Below are positions 43,350 through 53,587 of a stretch of 64,000 nt of DNA, one piece after another. This DNA comes from Heterotrichella gracilis (Eukaryota; Sar; Xanthophyceae; Tribonematales; Xanthonemataceae), in assembly GCA_032358255.1 (NCBI GenBank), contig JAULBX010017970.1, forward strand, positions 23,015 through 87,014, written 5' to 3'. The position numbers and the translations under genes are program-made. Under the pieces are notes generated by a model, which ran no database searches, was not told where the DNA came from, and worked only from the letters and a program-made list of their open reading frames with translations. Position 1 is the first letter of the stretch. The number at the start of each line of letters is the position of its first letter.

Positions 43350-46300
43350 ATGGAGGGCTGGTCTTTGCAGTCCGGCTTGGACATCACAGGCCTCAAAGTA
43401 TCTCAAAAAGTGAAGGATAAGGTGTGGCTTGCATCGAAGGGAATACCTCTTGAAGGGTCCTGCATCCTTGACCTGCACAGTTGGGCATACATGCATGCTG
43501 ATGTGGTTTGGTGTCTTGCAGCTCACTGGGCTGTATGGTAGGATAGCCATCGACACGTACGACACTGAAGCCTGGGAGCAGCTGCTGGAGGAGTTGAAAC
43601 GGCATCCAGAGCCTGAGGTGCAAGAAGAGCTCCGGAAGGCGTATGAGGACTTCTTTGTTAGGTTTCCCACAGCGGTGTGTGTAGAAAGACTCGTTAGGCA
43701 GTGTACACTGTACACACTTGACTTCTTTGGACTGGCCACCTGTAACCTTTTGCACCCACCTGGCAGCGCACGGTTGTGTTGTGTCACAGGCCCATCAGGG
43801 CCTTGCCGATGCGGGCATGGACTGGGCAGACTGCCCGCTATTTCAGCTGTGCTTCAGCCTCATTGCTGAAGGAGCAGCCATTGCATACCCACCTGCAGCC
43901 CTGCACCAAATTATTGATGCAAGTTACCCATACTGCTGCACTGCCATCATGCAACGTGACCCATACTGCCATGCCCGGCCATACGCCATCCGCGTTCAAA
44001 CCAGCTGCGCCCCATCCACACCCAACGCCTGCCACGCCTTAGGCTGCAACTTACCTGGCACCGCCTGAGCTGCAAGCTGCTACCTGTGCTTGTGTGCCTA
44101 CCCTGGCCTGCACCATGCCCCGTCAGCGCCTGCCAACAAGCACCTTACGCTGCACACTGTCCCGGCAACCTCTCGCCCACGTTTGTCTCCTGGGGCCGCT
44201 GTGCAGGCGCACCACTGGCAGGCGTATGCAGAGGCCGAGCTTGCTGCAGGCAACTACCAGGGTGCCAAGCAGGTGTTCAGCCGATGCCTGCTCAACTGCA
44301 TGAGCATCGACCTGTGGCGCTCCTACCTACACCTCATCAGACAGGTGAATACCCTGGGCAGCACTGGCTGCAAGCTTACCCCAACTGCCCCTTTCTGGGT
44401 ACACATGCGTCTTGTCACACTGCATCCAGCCCACAACGGCACTTGTCAAAGCGTGAGCTTGGGTCCTACAGCTCACTGTGTGGCGCACCCAACCAGCAGC
44501 AGCAGCAGTTGTTAGCGTGTCTCAAGTTTGCTTGGACTCCATCATGCCCACCCCATGCACTCCTGTCGTTCACAAGCCGGTGTCAAGTGCCAGCCCCATA
44601 GCAGCAGCACCGTCTCCCCACCTTGCCCCAACTGGCCCTCCTGCAAGCACAATGCCTGGTGTCCCGTTGCGCGCCTGCATTACAAAGAGCATTAGGTCAT
44701 TAGCGCCATGTGCTTGGTTGGACGCTTGTAACGGGTCATCATGTTGAGGTCAGAAGTTGCACCGGGCTGTGACATTGCACCAGGCATAGCAGCCAGTCAT
44801 ATTCATCATTTTGTCCTGGCTGAACCATTAAATAGGTACTTTTTTCTATCATTTATTTTCACATCAACCCGGTCCTCTGGTGCCTGCAGCTGAACGAGAG
44901 CAAGGGTGCCGAGGGTTTGATGGAAGTGAAGAAGGCATATGAGTACACACTCGACCGCATCGGCCAGGATGTGCACGCGGGGGTACTGTGGCAGGACTTC
45001 ATCCACTTCCTGCAAAGCCCTCGGCCAGGGTCTGAGGCCTTCTTTGCACTGTATGGGGGCAACCCGGGGCAGGAGGAGACCAACAGGATCACCACCATCA
45101 GGTACGCACCACCCAAGTCCTGCCTAGGCTGTAGGGTTAAAGTGTGGTCAGAGGCCCTGTTTTGCATTGCATGGGGAATTTGGGGCACGAGGAGACCAAC
45201 AGGGCCACGCCGATCAGGTACTGAAACCCTAAACCTGAACCCTGGGTCAGCAAGGAAATGCAACCTCTTACAGCAATGGTACCTTGGGTGCACGCACGCA
45301 CACTATCCACACATGCCCCGCCCCACCTTTACCACCCATCAAACCCCACATGCACATCCCCCACCGCCCCTCACCCCCCCCCCCCCACCCGCAGGCGCCA
45401 GTACCACCGGGCGGTGGTGGTGCCCAGCCCCAGCGGCGAAGCCCTGTGGCGCGCGTATGAGGCTTTTGAGGGCGCGCTGGGAAACAAGCAGCTGCAGCGG
45501 CGCATGCTGGACGAGTGGCGACCCAGGCACCAGGCGGCGCGTGCGGTGCTGCGTGACCGCATCCGCGCCCTTGAGGGGGTCAACACGCAGCTGCTGGCCA
45601 TCCCACCAGGTGCGTGGCCGCGGGGGTTGAAAATCAATATACTAGGAATAATGCTGGTTCCTTTCCCAGCTGGCCGGCGGCGTTCTGGGGGTGGGGTGTG
45701 CGGGTGGATGCATGCGCACATGCTGATCATCTCACAAGCTGCATGGTGGCGCTGATTCAACCTATTAATGAGCGCCACTTCATTCATATGTATTTGTATA
45801 ATATATTTGCAGGTAATGTTTAGCATATGTTTCTTTTACTACAATAAATGCATGGGACCATGCTTCATCCCCGCTAGGTGATCCTCCCCACCCTACCACA
45901 CTCCCCACCTCCTTGCAGGCATGGGCGGTCCCTACCAGGAGCAGCAAGCGCGCATATGGAAGGAGTATGTAGCCTTTGAGCGGGCAAACACGCAGCGCCT
46001 GGAGCCGCAGCTGCTGGCGCAGCGCATGTGCCTGGCCTACGACCAGGCGCTGGCATTCCTGTTCCATTACCCAGAGGTGGGCACTGAAACCTTAAAATGA
46101 ACATCTCAGAACCCTAGGGCCAGAGATACTAGCGAGGCACATGTGCGTTCCTGTTCCACTACCCAGAGGTGGGCACTGAAATATAAAACCCTTGCAACTT
46201 GATATTGATCCCCCTCCTCCCCTCCCAGGTGTGGTACGACTATGCGCGGTGGCACCTGGAGTCGGGCAACGAGGCAGCAGCCCTTTCTACCCTGCACCGC

Positions 46301-49300
46301 GCGCGCCGCGCCCTCCCATCTTGCCTGCTCCTGCACTTTGCTGTGGCTGACCTTGAGGAGGGCAGGGGCAACATGGACAAGGCCAAGGAGCTGTATGAGG
46401 AGCTGGCAGGGGGGATGGTGGCGGCGGAGGAGGGCGGGGCGGAAGGGGAGGGTGCCGGGGAGGAGGGGGGGAGGAAGCGGCATGTGCAGGTTCAGGGCGA
46501 GGCAGGCAGCCTGGTGTGGATCCAGTACATGCGGTTTGCACGCAGGGCGGAGGGCGTGCAGGCGTCGCGCAAGGTGGGTGTGGGTTTGGAGGGAAGTGCC
46601 CTCATGAATGCACCCCCGGACCCTTGGATTTCGTGCACGCATGCGAGTGGCCGACCCTTCAATTCACCAAAACTGTAAGATCATGAAATTCCCTCCTGCA
46701 TGCAATTATCCATGCGCGCTGGGAAGTGGCCCGATTGCGGTTGGCAGGTGTACATGCCCTCTGCCCTCATGGAGTGGAACCTAACCCAGCCACTCATCAC
46801 CACTAATGCCACCACAGGCGCTCGCCCGCTTGCACAAGTGGCCAAATAATATATTTCACTATATAGAGAACTTACTGGCCCCCCCACTATTGCAGGTGTT
46901 CATGCGTGCGCGCAAGTGGCCCGACTGCGGTTGGCAGGTGTATGTGTCCTCCGCCCTCATGGAGTGGAACCACGACAGGGTGGACAAGGTGCCCAGGAAC
47001 ATATTTGAGCTAGGGCTCAAGCTGTTTCTGGCCGAGCCGCAGTTTGTGCTGCAGTACGTAACCTTCCTGCAAGGTGGGTGGCGGCGGCGGTGGTGGTGGG
47101 TGGCGGCAATGGTGGTAGTGGGTGGCGGTGGTGGTGGTGGTTGGTGGCGGGTGTTCCTTGGCGCGCATGCGGTTTGATGCCACTCTTCCAAAGACTTCCT
47201 TCCTACATCCAAGTAATGCCATGCATTGGAATGTCACAAATCCAACCCCTTGATGATGTCTTCAAGGTGTCCAGGTGCAGTGATTTGAACATATGTACAA
47301 TGTGACCAGATATCTGCACGTTAATTCTGGTGACGAGTATGGTAAATCATTTATCGTTAATGTGCCCTGCTTCAGTCTCATCCCCCCACTGACCCCCCGT
47401 TCCTCACTTCACCTCCACCCAGGTCTTGGCGACGTGACCAACGCCCGCGCTCTGTTCGAGCGCGCCCTGCACGCCACCCCCGCGGCCTCCGCCCAGCCCC
47501 TGTGGGACGCCTACCTGCGCTTTGAATACCAGCTGGGGTCATTGGAGGCTGCAAGGGGGGCGGAGCAGCGGCGGGCGGAGGCGCTCGGGGAGGGGGACAG
47601 GATGAAGGTGGGTGGTGGCGGGATGTGGTCTGTGGGGTGGGTGGGATGGGTTGTGGGGGACAGGTGTGAGGGCGGCGGGGAGGGAGGTGCTTGTGCATTG
47701 CCAACTATATCAGGTATGTTCACCAGGCCTATACACTCACAGTATCCCCAAGCTAAGTATAAGTAACCAATAACAAGCTTTCATGGTACTATTTTACTTA
47801 TTATAAAATGTATGGGGTGCATTTTCAAATGTACTGCGCGCTTGTCCCCAAGCGTGTGCGTCGGTGCAGTACAATCATGCCATCACAAGTGCACCCACCC
47901 ACCCACTCGTGCAGGATGGAGCCGCCCTGCTGCTTCTCAAGTACACCAGCCAGTCCATCTGGCCATGCAACGCCACACACAAGGCACACCTGGAGCACCT
48001 AGTGGCGGGTGGAGGGGGCGAGGGGGCCCCGGCTGGTGGGCAGGGTGGGGGGTGGGGGGCGCCGCCCAGCGTGGAGCTGGAGGTGCCTGTGGGGCCCAGT
48101 GGAGGGGGGGAGGAGGCGCAGCGGAGGTGGGTGGGGGAATGAGAACGCTGTGCATGCTTTTTAATGACATACCAGACCAGAGTCTGATACGCAGGACGGG
48201 CTGCAGGAATGCATGCAGTTCTGTCATCAATTGATGACAATCGGATGTGTGCTGACATGGCAAAAGTGCCGCATACCCTTCCATCACTCCTGCTTAGCAC
48301 AAACACCCATCACACCAGCACCCCCTCTACACGAAGCACTACCACACTGCCCCCACTTCCCCCACATCTTCACCCCACTTCCTCTCCCACCGCAGCACAC
48401 CCCTCCGCACCGGCCCCAGCCCCTCCTACCGCCCCGGCCCGGGCCCCTCCCCCCCTCCCCCCCACCACCACGAAGCACACCCGCCACTCCAAGACAACAG
48501 GCGGGACCCCTTGAGGCGCAAGCGCGAGCGGAAGCCCAAGGCCCCACCCCCCTTGGTCACTATCGAGCATGGTCCAATCAGGCAGCTACCGGCACAGCTA
48601 GGCAATCTGGTCAACAGCCTGCCTCCGCCCATGGTGCGTAGACAGGGCGTATGGATTGGATACCTCTGTTCAATTGCCTGCGGTTGTTATTCTGCACAAG
48701 CTTTTATGTAAAATTAAGTATTTGACTGCACAGTTAACAGCCTGCCGCAGCCGCTGGCACGGGTTTAGGGCTGCTGCTTTGAAAACCCCTCGTTGTTTAC
48801 AATTCCTGCACAACAGTTAACATATGTCCATCCCCGCCTCTCTCACGTGCGCCCTTACCTGTCCCTGCGCGTCACCCCCTTGTTGTCCACGCATAGTAGC
48901 CCCCCTGTCCCACCCACACCACCCACACCGCAGGCTGTCGAGGGCCCCATCCCCTCAGTGGATATGGTCATTGAGGTACTCATGAGCACCGATGTGGAGG
49001 CCATGCGGGGACCGGTGGGGGGTGGGGCGGGGCCGGGGCCGCCAGACCCCCACCACCCCTACCACCCACAATACCCCCCACACCAGCAGCAGCCAGGCGA
49101 GATGCCCCCGCCTGGCCCCGACCCAGGAATGGGGGGTGGGGAGTACATGGGGTTGGGTGGTGGGGGGCCGCCGCCGCCACCTCAGCAGATGGGGAATTAC
49201 CCTGATGCGGGGGTGCAAGGGGGTTACGGAGATGGGGGAGCAGCGGCATTTGGAGGGGGGTATCAAGGCGGGGCGCAGATGCAGCAAGGTGGGTTGGGTG

Positions 49301-49844
49301 TGAGGAAGGGGAATGCGCTGGGTTGCTTGCACATGCGCCTGATGTTGGCTGTGCATGCCTGCCTGACCATGTACTATGGAACACAGCATACGCCATGGCA
49401 ATCAAGCAGAAGAATGCCTTGTGGCCATGGCAGATACCCATACCCATGTCTGTTGGGATATACCAAAGCCATGAACCCTCACCAAGTACCCCAACATGTA
49501 CCCTGACCATTTACCCCAACATGTACCTAATGTGTACTTGTCCCATTGCAGGCTACCCACCAGGTCCACCTCAACCCCCCATGGGCGGGCCAATGGCAGG
49601 CGACGGGGGTTATGCACCGGCGGCGGGTGATGGCGGGTATGCACTGGTGGGGGGCGGGGGGGGGTACCCACCAGCAGGGGCCGGTGGCGGGGGATACGCG
49701 CCGCCCATGGGCCAGCAGGGTAGGCCGCAGAAGCGCAAGGGGGGTGGTGGGGATGACGAGGAGGGGGAGGGCGGGGGGCAATATGCCAGTGCGGCTGACA
49801 GCGATGTGTTCCGGATGCGCCAGCGGAAGCAGCGGGCGCGGTAG
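43350..49844 (+). CDS. CSTF3: Cleavage stimulation factor subunit 3 (CstF-77/Rna14 family)
   Basis: Thirteen exons: 43350-43421 (least certain), 43522-43674, 44207-44344, 44890-45101, 45395-45609, 45919-46076, 46229-46573, 46896-47073, 47423-47607, 47915-48126, 48396-48633, 48934-49288 and 49552-49844, about 917 aa. HAT repeats run through the first 550 residues: DTYDTEAWEQLLEE, HHWQAYAEAELAAGNYQGAK, IDLWRSYLHLIR, VWYDYARWHLESGN and ARALFERALH. This is the Suf domain that scaffolds pre-mRNA 3'-end cleavage in the nucleus. The C-terminus has the LPPP-VEGP-PSVDMVIEVL segment that follows the HAT domain in CstF-77, then a Gly/Tyr/Pro-rich stretch. It ends in DVFRMRQRKQRAR, like the family's terminal DIYRARQQKRIR. 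Exon 11 is placed at the strong acceptor before 48396; a later acceptor at 48500 would shorten it by 35 codons. Confidence 0.87.
45120..45226 (+). repeat. Exon echo of CstF-77 exon 4 end
   Basis: The words gtctgaggcc, ttgca and tggggg, then aggagaccaacagg and atcaggtac of 45028-45106 recur as gtcagaggcc, ttgca and tgggg, then aggagaccaacagg and atcaggtac. A donor is kept and cctaaacc follows. Confidence 0.85.
46124..46184 (+). repeat. Exon echo of CstF-77 exon 6 end
   Basis: The string ttcctgttcca-tacccagag then gtgggcactgaaa is repeated with one to two differences from 46055-46089. The preceding gcatgtgc is kept. Confidence 0.88.
46708..46790 (+). repeat. Upstream exon echo of CstF-77 exon 8 start
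   Basis: The segments cgcgctgggaagtggcccga and tgcggttggcaggtgta, then ccctcatggagtggaac, match 46910-46972 closely. The mid part is degraded. Confidence 0.88.
47074..47160. repeat. Gly-codon-like (GGTGGC/GGTGGT) tract in CstF-77 intron
   Basis: A purine/GT-rich low-complexity tract starts at the donor of exon 8. Confidence 0.75.
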
Positions 49845-50957
49845 GGTTTGTTGGTTTGGGATTAGGGTTGACTGCGGCGTAGTCTGCATGCGCCACCCAA
49901 AGCAGCGGACTTAGAAGGGTTTGGGGTTTGACAGTGTTGTGTCCAGCGTGGGCCAGCAGAGGCAACGGGGCTCTGTAGCGCACAGGGGCAGGGGCCGCAC
50001 CTGGCGGGATTTGCCACGTTGGGATTTGGGGCAGAGTTGACCACTTGACCGCCCAGAGAATGCGCTGTGCACGGCACCGCCTGTGGCTGTGACAACCGTC
50101 TCCAGGCCATTGGCACTGCTTGGCACATGCTGGCATTGCATACCCCCATTTTATGGGCTGCCAGCTGGGTCCAGAGATGCCCACTGAGTGATGCTGAGCT
50201 TGGCATGGCCACGTTGCCAATTTTGCTGCCTTCCTATTCGTTGCGTATGTACTGTCGTCTTGACCAGAACTTGGATGGCATGATGTCATATCATTGATTA
50301 GCATCCATGCCGTGGCCGCGATGTCTTTCTCGAGTTGACAGTGAGCACAAGGTTTCGTTATATGAAACACAACCACCATGATAATTATTGGCCCCTGGGG
50401 CCAACAGTTTGAGATGGGCCATCTCAAACTTCCATAAATTGTTACACACTTTGTGCGACCTGTCAGTGCCTCAAGAGTTTACTTTAAAGATTTCTTGCAG
50501 CCACTGGGCCAGTCCTCGCTCCCTAATCTGTGTCAAGCCTTTGCATACGCATGCATGCTTCACTCGAGTCAACTTGTTTGGAGATCACAGCCGATGTAAG
50601 AAGAAAGACCACTATGCCGCACATCCCAATTGGATTGGATCCCAGATTGAATTTAGCAGCATGCCAATCGGGCCACGCCAGGACCCCCCCCTAGGGCCTC
50701 ACATGGGTATCAGTCACGCACACGAGGACCTCCGCACGTGGCGGTCCGCCCAAGGCGCGTGCCTAACCTGCCCTGAAAATCCGATTTGCAACCCACACAG
50801 CAAGACTATCCCCCACTAATACTTAAAATAGACCAGCCCACGTGCCTCCCACCAAACCCATTTCGTCAATACATAGTATATACCCAACCCAAGAGGGTCC
50901 GCATGTGCACAAATTGCACCATGATGACCCCTCACACATGTGCACCATGGTGCTCCC
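49845..50957. other. Convergent intergenic region
   Basis: It starts with an echo of the CstF-77 3' end: after ggattagggttgactgcggc comes gcgccacccaaagcagcgg, resembling gcgccagcggaagcagcggg. The rest, to the stop codon of the CBM20-SAP gene (-), shows no gene. Confidence 0.5.
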
Positions 50958-52305
50958 TCACACCCCCGTGTGGCTCCGCCCCAGCGCATGCCTGACCCGC
51001 TCCACCAGGTCCAGCTTGCGCCCACCCAGGGGTAGCCGCTTGGCACGTAGGATTTCCTTCAGCTGAGGCACAGTCAGCGACTCCACCTCCCGCCCCTCCA
51101 ATACCCTATCCAAGGGTATTTCCCCACCACCCGTGCCCTGCCCGTTGTCAGCCAACGATGCGCCCCCCTCTCCCTCCCCACCTGAGGACACCTCAGATTC
51201 TGGCGCATCCCCATACTGGTGTTCAAACCCCGAGTCGAACAGCGAATCCCCAGGCTTGCGCAGATCCTCGGCGAACGACGCGCTTTCCAGCTCACCGATG
51301 ACCACCGCCAGGTCATCATCAAGAGAATCCGCTGACTCTGCCACGTGGCTTTTCTCCCCCCAGGCTTGCGGGGTGCTGTCACTGAATGATGTGGGTCCCT
51401 GGATGATGTGTGGTTCGGGGGCGAGCCAGTCGTCCTGGACCACCAAGGGGTGGGAGGGGGTGCGGGGGTGGGAGGGGAGGGGGAGCTTGCGGTTGAGGCC
51501 CGGCTGCCACTCTGCTACTTCACCTTCTCGGGTGAGGACCACGTACTTGTACTCCAATACTCCCCTGGTGCAAGGGAAATGGGGTGTGGTCATTACCACT
51601 ATGTGTTGCGTACCAGTGGCAAACCCTAAAACCCAGTTGGTTCCACCCATTTTGCTGTAATAAAGCGTATGTGGCCCATGCCCCAAGTGCTCCTAGACGT
51701 GTGCATACACAACAACTGAGGCTGTGCAGGCACAACTGGAGGAGTGGCAGGACCCTGCAATTGCCGACCCCAGTCTGCCATAAAGTAGGCATGCCAGGGT
51801 TCTCAGTCAAGTGGCGTTGTGGCAGCAACATCAATGTGAGTGGGTGGTGCACACATGCGTACCCTCGCTTGGGGCCCAGAGTCCAGTTGTGGCCTAGATC
51901 CTAAACCCTAAATCCTAACCCATAATATCCTCAGGGTGCACACACACGTACCCTGGCGGCACCTCACAGGAGGCCGTCCAGTTGTGCCCCTCCCCCCAGC
52001 TCATCTTGGTGGCGCAGGCGGGGTCCCAGGCGCCCAGGCAGTCGTCTCCGATGATGGCGATGCTCTGACCATACTCCACCTGCTTGGGGACGGTATATAT
52101 TTGTGCCAATAAAATAACAAAGGCTATAAAATATGCTGTAAAAACATGAAAGAAACGCAGCGAAGGATGAACATAGGGGACACTAACGAAGATTAAAGTA
52201 AATGATGCATCACAATGCACTGCTCCTACTGCGCCGTGGCCATGCGCTGCCCGTACTGCACCTGCTTGGGGAGGATGAACTTGACTGTGAGCTGCCCCCC
52301 CTTGG
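50958..52305 (-). CDS. Starch-binding CBM20 domain fused to a C-terminal SAP domain (5' end unresolved)
   Basis: Three exons are clear, in transcript order: 52305-52262, 52079-51952 and 51564-50958; earlier exons lie further right and were not found. The joined protein begins LTVKFILPKQVEYGQSIAIIGD and continues LGAWDP, MSWGEGHNW, VLEYKYVVL and VAEWQPGLNRKLPLP. This is a full CBM20 with both tryptophan sites and the terminal WxPGxNR. About 120 acidic Ser/Gly-rich residues follow. The C-terminus is a SAP motif, LTVPQLKEILRAKRLPLGG then RKLDLVERVRHAL, a helix-turn-helix that binds DNA in other proteins. CBM20 binds starch granules or glucans, so a plastid location is inferred. No catalytic domain is present in the visible part. 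Confidence 0.78.
51846..51895 (-). repeat. Downstream exon echo of the CBM20 exon end
   Basis: On the minus strand, ccacaactggac then gagggtacgcatgtg mirrors gcacaactggac then cagggtacgtgtgtg of the real exon end and donor. Confidence 0.7.
52206..52261 (-). repeat. Echo of the CBM20 exon start, directly after the upstream donor
   Basis: The minus strand reads gtgcagtacgggcagcgcat then ggcc, against gtggagtatggtcagagcat then cgcc of the real exon at 52079. Both follow ccccaagcag, so the splice junction itself lies in a duplicated block. Confidence 0.8.
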
Positions 52306-52440
52306 CTGAACAGGCTAACAATACCCTCGATGACCTGGAGTGGAGAATGCCAATGGTTCTGCCAAAAGGCTGTCCCAGCCTCGTTGTGCAGCTCCCTGAG
52401 AGATGTGGCAACCTCATCATGGCGGTGTATGGGTGGCGTT

Positions 52441-52465
52441 GGGGTGGGGTGGGGTGGGGTGGGGT
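52441..52465. repeat. (GGGGT)5 microsatellite
   Basis: Five GGGGT units in tandem in probable intron or 5' sequence of the CBM20-SAP gene. Confidence 0.9.
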
Positions 52466-52817
52466 GAGGCTAGCTGCTATAGGACACTGGGTGTTATTCC
52501 TGAGGCGTCATGATCCCTTGGGCTGCCGGTACGCTGGGGTGCAGGACGGTTTCAAACATCCTGCGCAGTTCACAGGTGTTGAGGTAGCTTCATATGGGGC
52601 TGGGGTAAATGTCACTAGTGGGTCTCCCTGTTAGCATGGCACTGGTGTGTGTCACCATGCATTTCTCGCGTGCTTAGTGTATACCAGATGCAGGCAGGTC
52701 TTAAACGGGAACACCTGCTTAGCATGCACCTCAGGCTAGCAGCAGCAACATACGTGTTGTGCAACCAGGTGTTCCCTTGGCTATGATGTCCATCAAGGCA
52801 CTCGCGCCATCTCAAGA

Positions 52818-53039
52818 ATGCCGCCAGCCAAAACACCTTTCAACCCTCTGGGGTCCATTGCCTGGTCTACTGAGCTTTCACAGAAGCAATTCAGCGTTGC
52901 TTACCTCCATCGCCCACGTTTCAAGAAGTCAGACGCTTTTGAAGTCTTGTTGCAGCGTCAATTGGAAAACCCTATACTAGACGTAATGGGGAATGGGGAC
53001 AACCGAGCTCGCTGGAGAAACTGGGCGACCAGTGTTTAG
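52818..53039 (+). CDS. Possible small protein, 73 aa, unknown
   Basis: A single open frame starts MPPAKTPFNPLGSIAWSTEL and ends NRARWRNWATSV. Its composition is ordinary and not low-complexity, and it is charged toward the C-terminus (RPRFKKSDAFEVLLQRQLEN). No domain is recognised. It lies on the plus strand where the first exons of the minus-strand CBM20-SAP gene might be expected, so it could overlap an intron of that gene or be a chance frame. Confidence 0.35.
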   Translation: MPPAKTPFNPLGSIAWSTELSQKQFSVAYLHRPRFKKSDAFEVLLQRQLENPILDVMGNGDNRARWRNWATSV

Positions 53040-53587
53040 TTGATATTCAACGAAATGCAGCGACCTGTCTTGGTGCAGGAGGTTCAACCGCTATATGTCA
53101 GATCAAAATCTGTGATCTTGATGTCAAGTGATTGGGTGTTGCATGCAGGGTGACGATTCCCCTCAGTGCTTGCAGCCAACCGAAAGCAAATAACTATTCG
53201 GTAGCCCTTGCATGCAGTACTGGGGGTAAGCTGTCTACACCAGGCTTTCAAGCTTGCGCCAGCGGTTTAGCCTAAACACGTAGGCTGCTTGAAACCCCAG
53301 TACTAAAACGTTTGGCAGTGGAGTTGGGTGAAGTGGAGTTTTGAATGCACCACGCCTATATCCGTATGCGCTCTGGTGCACGTCAACCCCTGTTGTCAAA
53401 CTTGGATTGTTGTAAAAACAACGAGGTTTCCTCTCAACCACCTGCCGCTGGTAAAATCTGTAAATTTGTTGGGCGAGTTATGTGCATGCATTGCTAACAC
53501 CTTCCGACCCTCGCGCTGTGGCGATTCCCCTGCCTTTTTGGGCTGTGAACAGCCCTTTTGTTCGTGAGCTTGTGCATTGTCTTCACT
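53040..53587. other. Region upstream of VTI1
   Basis: It probably contains the VTI1 promoter and possibly the unresolved first exon or exons of the CBM20-SAP gene on the minus strand. A minus frame of about 50-70 codons at 53235-53441 lacks an ATG. Confidence 0.4.

Noticed and set aside
48980-50427. Minus-strand ORFs of 176 and 341 codons across the CstF-77 C-terminus
   Set aside because: They are the antisense of Gly/Pro/Tyr repeats; the plus strand ends in the family-specific RMRQRKQRAR.
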